Part shown: in pieces, positions 1 to 9,622 of the stretch | Numbering within the stretch: position 1 is the first letter of the stretch | Layout: every line of letters starts with the position of its first letter | Assembly (NCBI GenBank): GCA_049694275.1 | Contig: JBAVQS010000046.1 | Span: 1-43,405, forward strand | DNA length: 43,405 bases | Reading direction: 5' to 3' | Origin: JBAVQS01 sp049694275 | Lineage (GTDB): Bacteria > Chloroflexota > Anaerolineae > UBA4142 > SHND01 | The notes under the pieces: generated by a model | Databases searched by the model: none | The model's input: the letters and a program-made list of their open reading frames with translations, nothing else | Told to the model about the DNA's origin: nothing | Translations under genes and position numbers: made by a program

Positions 1-3000
1 GCGGGCGACTGGCCGCCGTCCACCGTCAACAAACGAAATGCATCTCCCGTCACTTGCGGACGGTCGGCGGTAAAGCTCCAGGCAAAAGGCGCCGCGACCT
101 GGTTCCCGGCATAGTCCCGTACGCCGCTCAGCGACAGCTCGACTCGTTGCCCGTTGGGAATCACGGGTGGAGGGGGATTGAGCTGCGAGGGAGTGACGAT
201 GAATGCGTGCAGGTCCGGTGAGTAGCTCATTCCACTGCCGGGGCTGTAAGACTTGCCGTTGAATGTTAGCCGCAGGCTGGTGAGGTCCAACCCGCTCAGA
301 TCGGCAATCGGCGCGACCACCTGCTCGGGCGACCCTGCGGCGCCGTCCGGCGGGTCGGGCCGGCCGATTTGAGGCGGCTGGCGATCGACAAGCAGCGGAA
401 AATGGCCGGGTGCGCTCCACTGCCCATCTGCCCCTTTCCCGCGCACGTGAAAATACCATACCCCATCCGGCGCGTCGTTTGGCAAGCGCACGTCGATTGA
501 ACTCGCGGTGCTCTGCGTGGTCGGCGGCGGCACGGTATCGCTCTTTTGGTCGAGCACATAACTGTACGCGCTAAAGCGAGCGCCGGCTGGCGCGGCCAGC
601 GTAAACGAAATCGAATTCGCGCTGAGGGGCGCGAGCGCCGCAAAATTGGTCACGTAATACGAACTGCCCGTGGCCCCGTCATCCTGCGGGACGTATTGCA
701 AATAGCCGGTTGCCCGGACCTGGCCCAGGGCGATTTCATCTACCTGAAAATTCGTCGCCCCCAGCTGGTTGGCGCGCAGTACGGCGAGCAGGTCAAGCTG
801 ATAGTGATGCCAGGCATCATCGGCAATCAACGGTGTGGCCGCCGCCGGCGTGAAATAATAGGCGCTGAGGGCGCGCGTGGCCGGGCTGCTGCCCATTTCA
901 AATTGCCACCACGTGCCGTTGCTCTGGACGAGGAGGTTCGGGGCCGCGCCGGGCGGCAGGCGATAATCAAAACTGAGGATGGGATATTTTGCCGCATCGT
1001 AGTGTGTGGTTCGCACCTGGACGAGCCGTACCCCGCCGTTCGCGCGGGTCACCTTTAACGCCGCTGCGTCGTTCGCCAACCCGCCTGCCGCGCCCTTGAC
1101 GAGTGTGAGCTGTGTAGCCGGATCGAGCGCCTGCCATTCACCTGCATTCGATGCGAGGTCGCTGTAGAAAGCGAATGGGGCGCTGCTGGCGGTGACGATC
1201 GGCGCCGCGTTCCGGGTGTCGAGCGCGAGCGGTGCGCCGCTCGCGCCCGGCGCGTTGGGGTCGCCAAAATGATCAGAGACAAAGGGAGCCACCAGCGCGC
1301 GGCCATTACCAAAACTGGCGATGGAGACGGCGATGGTCTGCTTTTGAGTATCAACCTGGCCGCCGATATAATGCCAACCGCCGGCCGTCCCATCGCCGAG
1401 CAGTATGCCTAGCTTGCCGGTGGGGCTGCCTGGGGAGTAAGGGAGCTCAAGCTTCACGGGTTGGCGGAAGATTTCATTGGGCGGCAAGATCTCATAGACG
1501 TCGCCAGCCAACGGTATGCCTGCCGGCAGATTCTTTTTCCAACTATCGTCAGGCGCGGTCTGCGAGAGCGGCACGAGCGCCAGTAACGCAAACGGACTCG
1601 ACGTTGCAAACGGCGGAACGATGAGGCGCGCTTTGCCATCTGGGCTCGTAATCACGCCCCCTTCGGCGAAATGGGCGAGGCGGCCGACGATGACAGGGAA
1701 TGTGTCGGAGGCTTGCCGGCCGTCGGCGCCGGTGACGCGCAGGCGCAGCGTATAGACACCGTTCAGGCCCGGCTGCTGCCACGGCTTGAATTCGTCGATG
1801 CCGACATTCCAGTTGGCCAGGTTCCCCGCGTTGATGTGCGAGAGCGTCTCCCCACCGGGCAGAGTGCGCGCGGTGGCAGAATCGACAAGCGTGTTCCAGG
1901 TGGTGGGGTTCAGGCCATCGCCGTACTCGACGGAGTAGTTCTTGAACTTGTTTCCATAAGCCTCGCCAAAGATTGGAACGTCAATCCCGCGCAGGAGGCT
2001 AAACGCGCGGAGGGACGAGATGTTGGCGACGAACGGGGTGATCGTGACCGGCGCTTCTGCCAGCGCCAAGCCGCCGGTTGTCACGCGCACGTGGTAAGGC
2101 TGGTCGGGCACGACGGCGCCGCTGTCATTCTTGCCATCCCACACCACAACCTGGTAACCGGTCTGGCGGGTCTCATTCTGCGCCAGGGTGCGTACCGGCC
2201 CCCCTTTCAAATCGACGATCTGCATCGTCAGCGCCAGGGGTTGGCTCAGGCGGAACGCGATCTGCGCGCCGGGCAGGGTGCTTGGTTGATCTGGCGAATC
2301 GTCAACCGCGAGCTGATCCGGCGCGGTATCGGTCTGGAGGCTGGCGGTGGTCGTCGTTCCCCACCAGGTCTGGCCGCCGAACGCGCCAAATAGAATGCCG
2401 TTAATCGGCTGGCCGGTGAGGCCGAGCTTATCCGCCGGGATTCGCAGGCGGACCCAGCCACCCTGCGCGGGAAGCGCGCCCATGGGATATAGGGCCGGGG
2501 TGCCCGGCTTGCCGCCGGTCTGGACGCGATCTTGCCCCCAGTACGCCCGGTGCTCGCCATCTCCATCCCCGGTATAGAACTGCATATATATCTCGGCGGG
2601 TGGATGTTGTGGGTCGAGATAGACATACTGGACGAGCGCATCGCCGGCGCGGATGGTGAGAGGCTGCGCGGCGTGAATGAAATAGTGTAACTGCGGTCCC
2701 TCAACAGGGGCCTGGGTGTGAGCCGGCGCACCGCCAAAGGTGAGATTCGTATCCCAGGTCCAATCTCCGATGAGCGTCGCGCCTTGGGGTGATGCCCCGC
2801 CGACAAAGATTGCCGCGTTGTCACGGTATTCCACGTTCGACGCGGCAGGGGCAGGGGCGCTCACCGTCGGAACGGGTGCGCCGGCCGGGGGCGGTGTCAC
2901 GAGCCCGCCGGTGATGCGCGTGATTTGTAAGGGCGCGGGATTGACGGGATCCACGCCCGCGCGGGAATCGAAGGCAATGAAATAGGGATCGGCGTTTTTG

Positions 3001-4307
3001 CAGTCTAATCCTTGAACATAAGACCCAAAAAAGGCTAGCGCCGCAACTATGGCTGCGCCGCCGACAATGCCGTCAAGCAAAGCGGCCATCAGGATCGGGA
3101 ACGCGAGGGGTGTAAGTAGGGCGACGACCACGAGGCCCGCCAGAAATGCTCCCAGAATGACACCAACCCCGCCCATGAAAAGAAGGTCGTTGCTACATCC
3201 GCCGTCCGCGGGTGAAATCCGCCCGTCCGCGCCGCGGTTCAGCAGGTTGCCAGCGGGCGCAGTGGTGCGCACTGAATTTAGAGTATTGTCCGCGTCCTCT
3301 GGCAGCGGTAGCGCAAGGCCACGCGCACGCCCTGAAGTGTGTCCGGTCCCGGGGGCTGCCGGACTTGTAATGTTAATCGGTTTGCCGTTCTGGTCGATGA
3401 GTGTGAGGCTAAAACTCGTGCTGCCGTCGAGTGCGCCCGCGAAAGAGATCGGCGCCTGGAGCGAATAGTGATTGTCTGCGGTTTTTAAATCATAGCGATC
3501 CAGATACAGGCTCACCCCTGCGCCATTTATGCGCTGGAAAAAATGCTCGGAAAGATTTGTCGAACCGGCTCCGCTCGCTTGCGAGTCGGCTTGCAGCCAG
3601 ATCTCGCTCTCGCCTCTGCCCAGGACACGCGTGGTGATCGACTGGGCCGATTCGCCCGTCTGGCCGTCGCGATTGACCGTGCTGTGTATGATGGCCCGGG
3701 TGAGATTGTAGGCGAGTGTGCTTGTCTCCGTTGAGCTGTTGATATCGGTCGTCAGGGTCTGCCCATGGCGGGTGAGTTTGAGCTGCATGCGCAAGGCGCT
3801 CGCCGGTTTTCCGCCGGCATTCTGGACATGGTTCGTCACGTCGATTGTGAGCGCGGCGTCCGCGGCCTGGAGCGTGCCGCTCAGGAGGATGCTCCCGCTC
3901 GCGGCCTGACTGCCCTGCGCGGCGGCCTGATAGTTCAGCGTGCCTTGCAGAGTCAGCGGCTGCTGTTTTTCGTCGAGCGCTTGGATTTGCCATTGGCCTG
4001 CGCCGGTCTGCAGCGTGGCGGTGGATTCGGAAGGATTCACCTGGGAAGTGAGCGCAGTCACAGTCCATCCGTTCGCCATCACCGTCTGGCGAACGAGGTG
4101 GTTGAGAAGGGTTTGGAGATCCTGCCCGGCAGGAGACACGGCCGGCGCAGGCGCGGCGCGGAATGAGGGCGAGATGGCGACCGGCCGGAGGGGCGCAGCC
4201 TGTGCGCCCGCCGGATTGCTCAGCGCGGGCAGGACGAGTTGCAGCGCGCAAGAGAACGCGACGACGATATTCAGAATGCGAAGGATGGAACGCCAGTGAT
4301 GCATCAT
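1..4307 (-). CDS. Large secreted multi-domain surface protein (3' end outside window)
   Basis: An open minus frame runs from ATG at 4307 to the left edge, about 1435 codons without a stop, so the C-terminus is missing. Residues 1-37 look like a signal peptide (basic start, hydrophobic core, ending near AGAQA). Residues about 370-430 are strongly hydrophobic (two long Gly/Ala/Leu/Val segments), unusual in the middle of an exported protein. Residues about 690-740 resemble the FlgD-type Ig-like domain (VWDGKNDSGAVVPDQPYHV). The last visible part resembles a bacterial Ig-like domain (LSLSGVRDYAGNQVAAPFAW). The start lies 4 bp after the stop of the upstream lipoprotein gene, so the two are probably translationally coupled. 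Family knowledge suggests a structural or adhesive surface role. No catalytic motif was recognised and the function is unknown. Confidence 0.8.
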   Translation of the reverse strand, partial: MMHHWRSILRILNIVVAFSCALQLVLPALSNPAGAQAAPLRPVAISPSFRAAPAPAVSPAGQDLQTLLNHLVRQTVMANGWTVTALTSQVNPSESTATLQTGAGQWQIQALDEKQQPLTLQGTLNYQAAAQGSQAASGSILLSGTLQAADAALTIDVTNHVQNAGGKPASALRMQLKLTRHGQTLTTDINSSTETSTLAYNLTRAIIHSTVNRDGQTGESAQSITTRVLGRGESEIWLQADSQASGAGSTNLSEHFFQRINGAGVSLYLDRYDLKTADNHYSLQAPISFAGALDGSTSFSLTLIDQNGKPINITSPAAPGTGHTSGRARGLALPLPEDADNTLNSVRTTAPAGNLLNRGADGRISPADGGCSNDLLFMGGVGVILGAFLAGLVVVALLTPLAFPILMAALLDGIVGGAAIVAALAFFGSYVQGLDCKNADPYFIAFDSRAGVDPVNPAPLQITRITGGLVTPPPAGAPVPTVSAPAPAASNVEYRDNAAIFVGGASPQGATLIGDWTWDTNLTFGGAPAHTQAPVEGPQLHYFIHAAQPLTIRAGDALVQYVYLDPQHPPAEIYMQFYTGDGDGEHRAYWGQDRVQTGGKPGTPALYPMGALPAQGGWVRLRIPADKLGLTGQPINGILFGAFGGQTWWGTTTTASLQTDTAPDQLAVDDSPDQPSTLPGAQIAFRLSQPLALTMQIVDLKGGPVRTLAQNETRQTGYQVVVWDGKNDSGAVVPDQPYHVRVTTGGLALAEAPVTITPFVANISSLRAFSLLRGIDVPIFGEAYGNKFKNYSVEYGDGLNPTTWNTLVDSATARTLPGGETLSHINAGNLANWNVGIDEFKPWQQPGLNGVYTLRLRVTGADGRQASDTFPVIVGRLAHFAEGGVITSPDGKARLIVPPFATSSPFALLALVPLSQTAPDDSWKKNLPAGIPLAGDVYEILPPNEIFRQPVKLELPYSPGSPTGKLGILLGDGTAGGWHYIGGQVDTQKQTIAVSIASFGNGRALVAPFVSDHFGDPNAPGASGAPLALDTRNAAPIVTASSAPFAFYSDLASNAGEWQALDPATQLTLVKGAAGGLANDAAALKVTRANGGVRLVQVRTTHYDAAKYPILSFDYRLPPGAAPNLLVQSNGTWWQFEMGSSPATRALSAYYFTPAAATPLIADDAWHHYQLDLLAVLRANQLGATNFQVDEIALGQVRATGYLQYVPQDDGATGSSYYVTNFAALAPLSANSISFTLAAPAGARFSAYSYVLDQKSDTVPPPTTQSTASSIDVRLPNDAPDGVWYFHVRGKGADGQWSAPGHFPLLVDRQPPQIGRPDPPDGAAGSPEQVVAPIADLSGLDLTSLRLTFNGKSYSPGSGMSYSPDLHAFIVTPSQLNPPPPVIPNGQRVELSLSGVRDYAGNQVAAPFAWSFTADRPQVTGDAFRLLTVDGGQSP

Positions 4308-4311
4308 ATTT

Positions 4312-4746
4312 CTAGTGCGATTGGGGTGCGGCCTGGACCGGCGCAGACGGCGCGCCAGCCTTGCCATCCGGGCCGGCCGGAGCGACGGTGTAGGTATAGG
4401 TTCGCCCATTCGTCAACCCGATATCTTGAAAAGTGGTTCCGGTAATAGGTTGGGTGTTCAGCGGAGTGGGACTGCCGTCACGATACACGAAATAGCCGCC
4501 GGTTCCGCTAACGGGCGTCCAGGTGAGGGTGATGGCCGTGTCCCTGGCTTCGGCGTGGATCTGCAAGCCCGCGGCGCTCACGGCCGGTGCCGGGATGGGC
4601 GTTGCCGTAGCCGCACCCACCACCGTTGTGACCGCGCTTATTGTTGCCGGTTGCGATGGCGCGGGCGTGCCGGTCGCCGGGCTGTTCCCACACGCCACGG
4701 CGAACAGGATGCAGCCGAGCACTCCGCCGACCAGTCCAAGTTTCAT
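4312..4746 (-). CDS. Lipoprotein with one fibronectin type III domain
   Basis: This 144-residue protein starts at ATG 4746 behind a good ribosome site (AAGGAG, 5 nt spacing). Residues 1-19 form a lipoprotein signal peptide ending in FAVAC, so Cys19 would be lipidated. A Thr/Pro/Ala-rich linker (about 20-60) leads into a single fibronectin III-like domain (about 60-140) with the strands ITLTWTPVSGTGGYFVYRD and TYTYTVAPAGPDG. It sits between a second lipoprotein gene upstream and the large surface protein downstream, which points to one export or envelope operon. Binding partners are unknown; the fold call is from sequence pattern only. Confidence 0.8.
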   Translation of the reverse strand: MKLGLVGGVLGCILFAVACGNSPATGTPAPSQPATISAVTTVVGAATATPIPAPAVSAAGLQIHAEARDTAITLTWTPVSGTGGYFVYRDGSPTPLNTQPITGTTFQDIGLTNGRTYTYTVAPAGPDGKAGAPSAPVQAAPQSH

Positions 4747-4763
4747 GTGCTCTCCTTGTTGGA

Positions 4764-4793
4764 AAGGGGGAGCGATGCGTATCGCTCCCCCTT
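4764..4793 (-). terminator. Strong hairpin between two lipoprotein genes
   Basis: A perfect 13-bp stem (AAGGGGGAGCGAT paired with ATCGCTCCCCCTT) encloses a 4-nt loop at 4777-4780. It lies between the gene ending at 4825 and the gene starting at 4746. Reading on the minus strand it is followed only by TTTCC, so it may be a leaky terminator or an mRNA-processing or stability hairpin that lowers expression of the two downstream genes. Confidence 0.6.
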
Positions 4794-4824
4794 CTGCGTA
4801 GTTGTTCTCGGCGTAGCGCGAGGG

Positions 4825-5673
4825 TCAAGCGGGTGGCTGGATCTGGATGTCGATGTCGTATTCGTATGTGCTGACCGTATGCGTCTTGGCGCCGGGTTTG
4901 GTGAAGGAATCGGTATCCCCTTCCTGTTTGTAAACGCGATGATCGACCGCGCCGACCCACACTTTGTACGTCCCTTTCAGGTCGCCGCCAGCCGGATTCC
5001 CACCTGGAATGACCAGGTCGTATTGATAGACAAAGGTCGGCGTCGTGCCAAGCAGTTCGGGCCCAATCAGATGGAGGGTGCCAACATTGATCGTGCTCCT
5101 GAGCTGGTCAATGGCCTTTGGATCGAGGAAGGCAAATGCGGTCGCTCCCATATCAACCGGCAACTTGCTCCATGTCCCATTCCTCTTTTGCCAGGTTCCC
5201 TGGCCTTTGATAATGATCATGTCGCTGCCGGGACCGGTCGCGTTGGTGGTGGTCATATGTATGCGATCCGGCGCGGCATATTCGACAATCAGGGTCGACG
5301 TTGTCCCGTCTTCGGTCGTGGTTACATTCGTCGAGCGAAAGGATTTGGCGCTCGCCTGCGCGCGTGTGGCGTTAATCAGTAGATCGAGGGCGCTGGCGCC
5401 GGACGCCGGGGGCGCGTTATCCGCGGTTGCGGCCGGCGCCGCAGTGGCCTTCGCTGCGGTCGTCGCCGTGGGCTGCGCACTCATAACTTGCGTCGCCGCG
5501 GGGGCGGTAGTTGCCTGGGTATTCATGGCTTGCGTCGGCGCCGGCTGTGTGTTAGCTGCTGGCGCTAATGTCGGGGACGTTGAGCTGGTCGTCACCGCGC
5601 CTCCGTTGCACGCGGCTACCGACAGCAGGATGGCGCCCAGCAAGAGACCGGCGAACAGGGATCGAAACTTCAT
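4825..5673 (-). CDS. LppX/LolA-like lipoprotein
   Basis: The start chosen is ATG 5673, because GGAGG lies 8 nt upstream; an in-frame TTG at 5688 would place that ribosome site inside the gene. The 282-residue product has a lipoprotein signal peptide (lipobox LSVAAC near residue 21) and a Thr/Ala/Pro-rich, low-complexity linker to about residue 85. The following 190-residue domain has the look of the LppX/LolA-like half-barrel used by envelope lipoproteins that bind lipid (for example IVEYAAPDRIHMTTTN and GTYKVWVGAVDHRVYK). That assignment is by pattern, not alignment. It is the first gene of the minus-strand surface operon. Roles such as lipid carriage or support of the downstream surface protein are inference. 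Confidence 0.75.
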   Translation of the reverse strand: MKFRSLFAGLLLGAILLSVAACNGGAVTTSSTSPTLAPAANTQPAPTQAMNTQATTAPAATQVMSAQPTATTAAKATAAPAATADNAPPASGASALDLLINATRAQASAKSFRSTNVTTTEDGTTSTLIVEYAAPDRIHMTTTNATGPGSDMIIIKGQGTWQKRNGTWSKLPVDMGATAFAFLDPKAIDQLRSTINVGTLHLIGPELLGTTPTFVYQYDLVIPGGNPAGGDLKGTYKVWVGAVDHRVYKQEGDTDSFTKPGAKTHTVSTYEYDIDIQIQPPA

Positions 5674-5918
5674 TTTCTCTACCTCCAAAATAAATAAACT
5701 GGTTCACGATACATGCTGACTACTGCGACATTGCGTAACCCGACTTTGGGCCTGTGCTTTGTGCTATGTTAAGAGGGATGATTCTGTCAGCTCGAACAAG
5801 AGGGATTATATTGGGGTTGGGGGAGTTACGCAAGGGGGTACGGCGAGGGGGAAAGGTTATACCACGAACCACCCAATTTCTTTTTAGACGACGGTTTAAA
5901 CCGGACGCTGATTGGGGA

Positions 5919-6848
5919 TCAGTCGCGTGTGACAGAAACCTGGCTAAGGATGCGGTTGAAATCGTCGAGGGAGAACCGGCCGGCGCCGAGGGTGAGCGCA
6001 TTGGCGGTCCCGGCGGCGACTCCCTGCTTGACCGCTTCTGGAATGGGCAGGGCGTGGACAAGGCCGTAGGCGATGCCGGCGACGAGGGCATCGCCGGAGC
6101 CGACCGCGCTGATGATGGGGACCGCGGGGGGGCGGATGTGCAAGGTCAACGCTCCGTTCGTGGCGATGGCGCCCTCCGCGCCGAGCGAGACGACGACGTT
6201 CAGGTGATGGAACGTGGCGAGATCGACTGCGGCGGCGAGGATGTGCGGGGCGGTGTTGAGCTCATGGCCGACCAGGGCCGCGAGCTCGTGGCGATTGGGC
6301 TTGACGACGATAGGGCCACCGGCCAGGCCCAGTCTCAACGGCTCGCCGCTCGTATCGAGGATGGTTGGGACGCCGGCAGCGCGGGCAATCTCCAAAAGTT
6401 GGGCGTAGAAGTCGTCCGGCACGCCGGGGGGGAGGCTGCCGGAGAGGGTGACGGCGGCATATTGATCTACGGTCGTTTCAAACCGGCGGCGAAACTCGCG
6501 CAGCTTGTCCGCCGGAATCGGCTCGCCTTGCTCGTCAAGTTCCGTGAGTGTGTGCGCGTCGGGATCGATGATCGAGAGGCAGGTCCGTGATTCCTGATCG
6601 GTGTGAACCAGGTCGGTTCCGATCCCTTCGGCCGCCAACCCCTGCTCGATAAACTGGCCGGCATGGCCGCCGACCCATCCGGCGACGACCGGCGTCTCGC
6701 CGAGAAGCTTGCATGCGCGGGCCACATTCGCCCCCTTGCCCCCCGGAAGGGCGAGCCCCTGTTCGGGACGATGGATGGCGTTGAGCGTATAGCGGCGGAT
6801 GACTATCGTCTGGTCGATTGCTGCATGGGCGTTGACGCAGAGAATCAC
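5919..6848 (-). CDS. PfkB-family sugar kinase, 1-phosphofructokinase-like
   Basis: A 309-residue ribokinase/PfkB-fold kinase that transfers the ATP gamma-phosphate to a sugar or sugar phosphate in the cytoplasm. It starts with GTG at 6848 (GGAGG lies 11-12 nt upstream). The N-terminal glycine signature GGKGANVARA (about 37-46), the mid-protein VKPNRHELAAL (about 183) and the C-terminal anion-hole and catalytic motif VGSGDALVAG with Asp253 are all present. The NAHAAIDQT start and PGGKGANVA region are typical of the 1-phosphofructokinase/tagatose-6-phosphate kinase branch. There is no fructose PTS or aldolase gene nearby, so the substrate is uncertain. It is transcribed divergently from the sensor kinase at 7084. 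Confidence 0.85.
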   Translation of the reverse strand: MILCVNAHAAIDQTIVIRRYTLNAIHRPEQGLALPGGKGANVARACKLLGETPVVAGWVGGHAGQFIEQGLAAEGIGTDLVHTDQESRTCLSIIDPDAHTLTELDEQGEPIPADKLREFRRRFETTVDQYAAVTLSGSLPPGVPDDFYAQLLEIARAAGVPTILDTSGEPLRLGLAGGPIVVKPNRHELAALVGHELNTAPHILAAAVDLATFHHLNVVVSLGAEGAIATNGALTLHIRPPAVPIISAVGSGDALVAGIAYGLVHALPIPEAVKQGVAAGTANALTLGAGRFSLDDFNRILSQVSVTRD

Positions 6849-6936
6849 GGGGCGGCGCGTCCTCCGCGCGAAATAGGGAACATTTGAAAGATTTTAGCGG
6901 TTTGTGCCAGCCGCGTCAAATTCTTGCACAGACATC

Positions 6937-6964
6937 TTGTCAAAGAGGGAATTGTGAATATACT
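6937..6964 (+). promoter_or_regulatory. Predicted sigma-70 type promoter of the sensor kinase gene
   Basis: TTGTCA (6937-6942), a 16-bp spacer and TATACT (6959-6964) form a plausible housekeeping promoter in the divergent region. It would give a leader of about 110 nt before the kinase start at 7084. Confidence 0.5.
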
Positions 6965-7083
6965 GTCCTTAGCGACGCGCTTTATTTTCGGCGAATTGGC
7001 AATAGGTAAAATGGATTAGCCGTTCTGCCCGCCGGCGAACCATCGTTTGTCGGGACGCGCGTGGTATCCCTGCGAGCTGACTT

Positions 7084-9447
7084 ATGTCGCAAGAACGAAT
7101 CTTGCTCCTCGAACCTGACGTGGCGCTCCGTGAGCAGACCGCGCGCTTGCTCGCGGCGGCTGGCTATGCCGTTTCGACGGCGGCGAATTGCGATCAGGCG
7201 CTGGCGATGGTCCCGAGCGGCGAGCCCGATGTGCTTGTCTGTTCACTTTCGCTGCGCGAGCGGGGCGGGATCAAAGCGTTTGAAGAACTGCGCAAGGGCA
7301 ACCCGGCGCTTGCCGGCATTGTCTTGACCAATTACAACAATTGGGAACTGGCGATCGACGCCGTGCGCATCGGGTTTGCGGGCTTTGTTTTTACCCCCTT
7401 TGAAGGCGAAGAGCTGGTCTCGACCATCGCCGCCGCGTTGGAGCAGGAAAAGCTGCGCCGCGAGAACGCGCGCCTGCGCGCCCTCGTTCCCCTCTATGAA
7501 TTGTCGCGCGCTTTTATGGGGACGAGCGAGCTGTCGCAGATGCTCGATCAGATCGTCACCACCGCGCGGACCGAGACGCGCGCCGAAGTGGTCTCTTTGA
7601 TGCTGCTAGAGGAGGATGGGCAATCGCTCACGATCGCCGCGGCGAGTGGGCTGGACCGGGCCATTGTCGAATCGCACAAGACTGAGCTGGGCAGCGGCAT
7701 TGCGGGCTGGGTCGCGGCGCACGGCGAGGCGTTGATGATTAGCGACACTGTGCCGCTCGACGAGGCGCTGCGCGATGCAATGGCGAAACCGGAGCTCCTC
7801 TCTGCACTCTCGCTCCCGCTGCAGGCGCGCGGCGAGACCATCGGCGTGCTCAACCTCGCGCGCCGGCGTGGGGCGGAGCCGTTCACCAAAGGCGATCTGG
7901 AGCTTGCGACGGTGTTGGCCGGGCAGGCGGCGATTGCCATCGACAAGGCGCGTCTGATTCAGGATATGCGCGCGCTGAGCGACACGAGCCAGCGCCTGGC
8001 CAGCGCGCTGGATCTGGACGAAGCAGTCAGTATTATCGTCGAGGCCGCAGCGCGGGCGGCGCAGGCGCGGCGGGCGGCTTTCTGGTTAGTGGAAGAGGTC
8101 TCTGAGCAACTGGTCCTCTACAAACCGTACAATTTTACCCCGGAGGAACTGGGCGAACTCAAACCGCCATCGACCGAGTTGCTCACCCTCTCCGAGCGGT
8201 TCCAGCTCGATTTGGATCAGGGCAAGCTGTGGCTCCCGATCGTGCGCGCCGGCAGTCAGTTCGGCCTGATCGAAGTGCACCTGGTGGGCCGCATCCGTCC
8301 CCGCCCCGACCGGCTGGCGCTGTTAGGGACGCTGGCGCACACGGCGGCTGCGGTCATCGAATCGCACCGGCTGCGCGCTCGCGAGGCGATTGCCTTTCGC
8401 GAATTGGGGGACGCACTGCGCGCCGATCTCAATATGCAGCAGGTGCTCGAGCGTGTGCTGGCCCAGATGGTCGAGGCCTGCCGCGCGAGCGGCGGATCGA
8501 TCTTTCTCCTCGGCGAGAGTCACACCCTTAACACCTTTGTAAGCAGCGGCCTGCCCGCGCCGGTCGAGTTTGCGATGCAGGTCATGCGGGAAAACCAGCC
8601 ACTCCACCTTGCGCGGTTCAACACCCCCGAGCACAAGGGGATGCACTCCATTATCGGCGCACCGCTGATCATCGGCAGCCGCATCGGGGGCGCAGTCGTG
8701 CTCCATCACCGGCAGAGCGGGGGCTTTGCGGCGCGGCACCTGAACCTCTTGACCGTGCTGAGTAATTCGACCGCGTTGATCGTCCGCAACGCTCAACTCT
8801 ATGCGCGCTCGGAGGAGGCGGCGATCGGGGAGGAGCGCACGCGCATCGCGCGCGAGATTCATGATGGGATCGCGCAGGACCTCTCCCTGCTCGTGCTCAA
8901 GGTGGAGATCATGCGCCGGTTAATGCAGCGGGGCGAGTTGGACCAGTTGGAGCGGGAGTTTGACGAGATGACCGCGGCGCTGCGGAATGACGTGCGCGAG
9001 GTGCGGCGGACGATCTTTGCGCTGCGCCCCATCGAGTTGGAGGCGCTCGGGTTCGGGCCAGCCCTGGAGAAATTCACGCAGGATTTTGGGACGGCGAACG
9101 ATATCAAGGTCCATCTCAAGATGCGCGGTGAGGCGGCGGCGCTTTCCACCAAGCTGCAGTTGGCGTTGTTCCGAATTGTGCAGGAATCGTTGAACAATGT
9201 GCGCAAGCACGCGCAGGCGACGAGCGCCTGGGTGGAATTGGAATTGGAGGACGAATGGGCCATGCTGCAGGTGCGCGACAACGGGCGTGGGTTTGAGCCG
9301 AGCCGGGCATTGGTCGAGGCGCGCCGCCGCGGGAGCGTAGGGATGGTCCAGATGCAAGAGCGCGCCGAACGGTCGGGGGGCGTGTTCGAGTTCGAGACAG
9401 CCCCCGGCAAAGGGATGACGATACGCGTCAAGCTGCCGATCAAGTAG
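7084..9447 (+). CDS. GAF-rich NarL-type sensor histidine kinase with a degenerate receiver domain
   Basis: A 787-residue cytoplasmic kinase without membrane segments. Residues 4-125 form a receiver-like domain in which the phospho-acceptor Asp is Ser54 (PDVLVCSLSL) and the conserved Lys is Thr104 (VFTPFE), so it should not be phosphorylated. Three GAF domains follow (about 155-290, 305-425, 440-585). The HisKA_3 dimerisation domain carries the H-box ERTRIAREIHDGIAQDLS with His593. The HATPase domain shows the N-box (ESLNNVRKHA) and DNGRGFE. Such kinases normally pair with NarL/FixJ regulators, but none is adjacent, so it is an orphan in this window. The signal is unknown; GAF domains suggest a small molecule, redox or light cue. 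The ribosome site before ATG 7084 is weak (GAGCTGA). Confidence 0.9.
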   Translation: MSQERILLLEPDVALREQTARLLAAAGYAVSTAANCDQALAMVPSGEPDVLVCSLSLRERGGIKAFEELRKGNPALAGIVLTNYNNWELAIDAVRIGFAGFVFTPFEGEELVSTIAAALEQEKLRRENARLRALVPLYELSRAFMGTSELSQMLDQIVTTARTETRAEVVSLMLLEEDGQSLTIAAASGLDRAIVESHKTELGSGIAGWVAAHGEALMISDTVPLDEALRDAMAKPELLSALSLPLQARGETIGVLNLARRRGAEPFTKGDLELATVLAGQAAIAIDKARLIQDMRALSDTSQRLASALDLDEAVSIIVEAAARAAQARRAAFWLVEEVSEQLVLYKPYNFTPEELGELKPPSTELLTLSERFQLDLDQGKLWLPIVRAGSQFGLIEVHLVGRIRPRPDRLALLGTLAHTAAAVIESHRLRAREAIAFRELGDALRADLNMQQVLERVLAQMVEACRASGGSIFLLGESHTLNTFVSSGLPAPVEFAMQVMRENQPLHLARFNTPEHKGMHSIIGAPLIIGSRIGGAVVLHHRQSGGFAARHLNLLTVLSNSTALIVRNAQLYARSEEAAIGEERTRIAREIHDGIAQDLSLLVLKVEIMRRLMQRGELDQLEREFDEMTAALRNDVREVRRTIFALRPIELEALGFGPALEKFTQDFGTANDIKVHLKMRGEAAALSTKLQLALFRIVQESLNNVRKHAQATSAWVELELEDEWAMLQVRDNGRGFEPSRALVEARRRGSVGMVQMQERAERSGGVFEFETAPGKGMTIRVKLPIK

Positions 9448-9622
9448 GCGGTGAGACGAATAGACCGGGCACAGGTAGACAGAGGATAGGGGCAGGGGGA
9501 TGGGTAATGGCTCGTGGGGCAAAAGGGCTGTGGATTACAGATTGCGGATTGGGGAATGGGGAATCGGGGTTGGGAAGCGGTGTTTAGAGATAACCGGGTG
9601 GGGAATTTCCTAAAATTGGGTA
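9448..9622 (+). other. Non-coding G-rich stretch upstream of the recA promoter
   Basis: This stretch is rich in GGGG and GATTGGGGAATGGGGAATCGGGG-like short repeats on the plus strand and has no convincing gene. No intrinsic terminator with a T tract is visible after the kinase stop. Confidence 0.5.

Noticed and set aside
4315..5382. A 355-codon plus-strand frame over the lipoprotein genes
   Set aside because: Arg- and Gly-rich without any recognisable motif; the minus strand has two genes with lipoboxes and ribosome sites.
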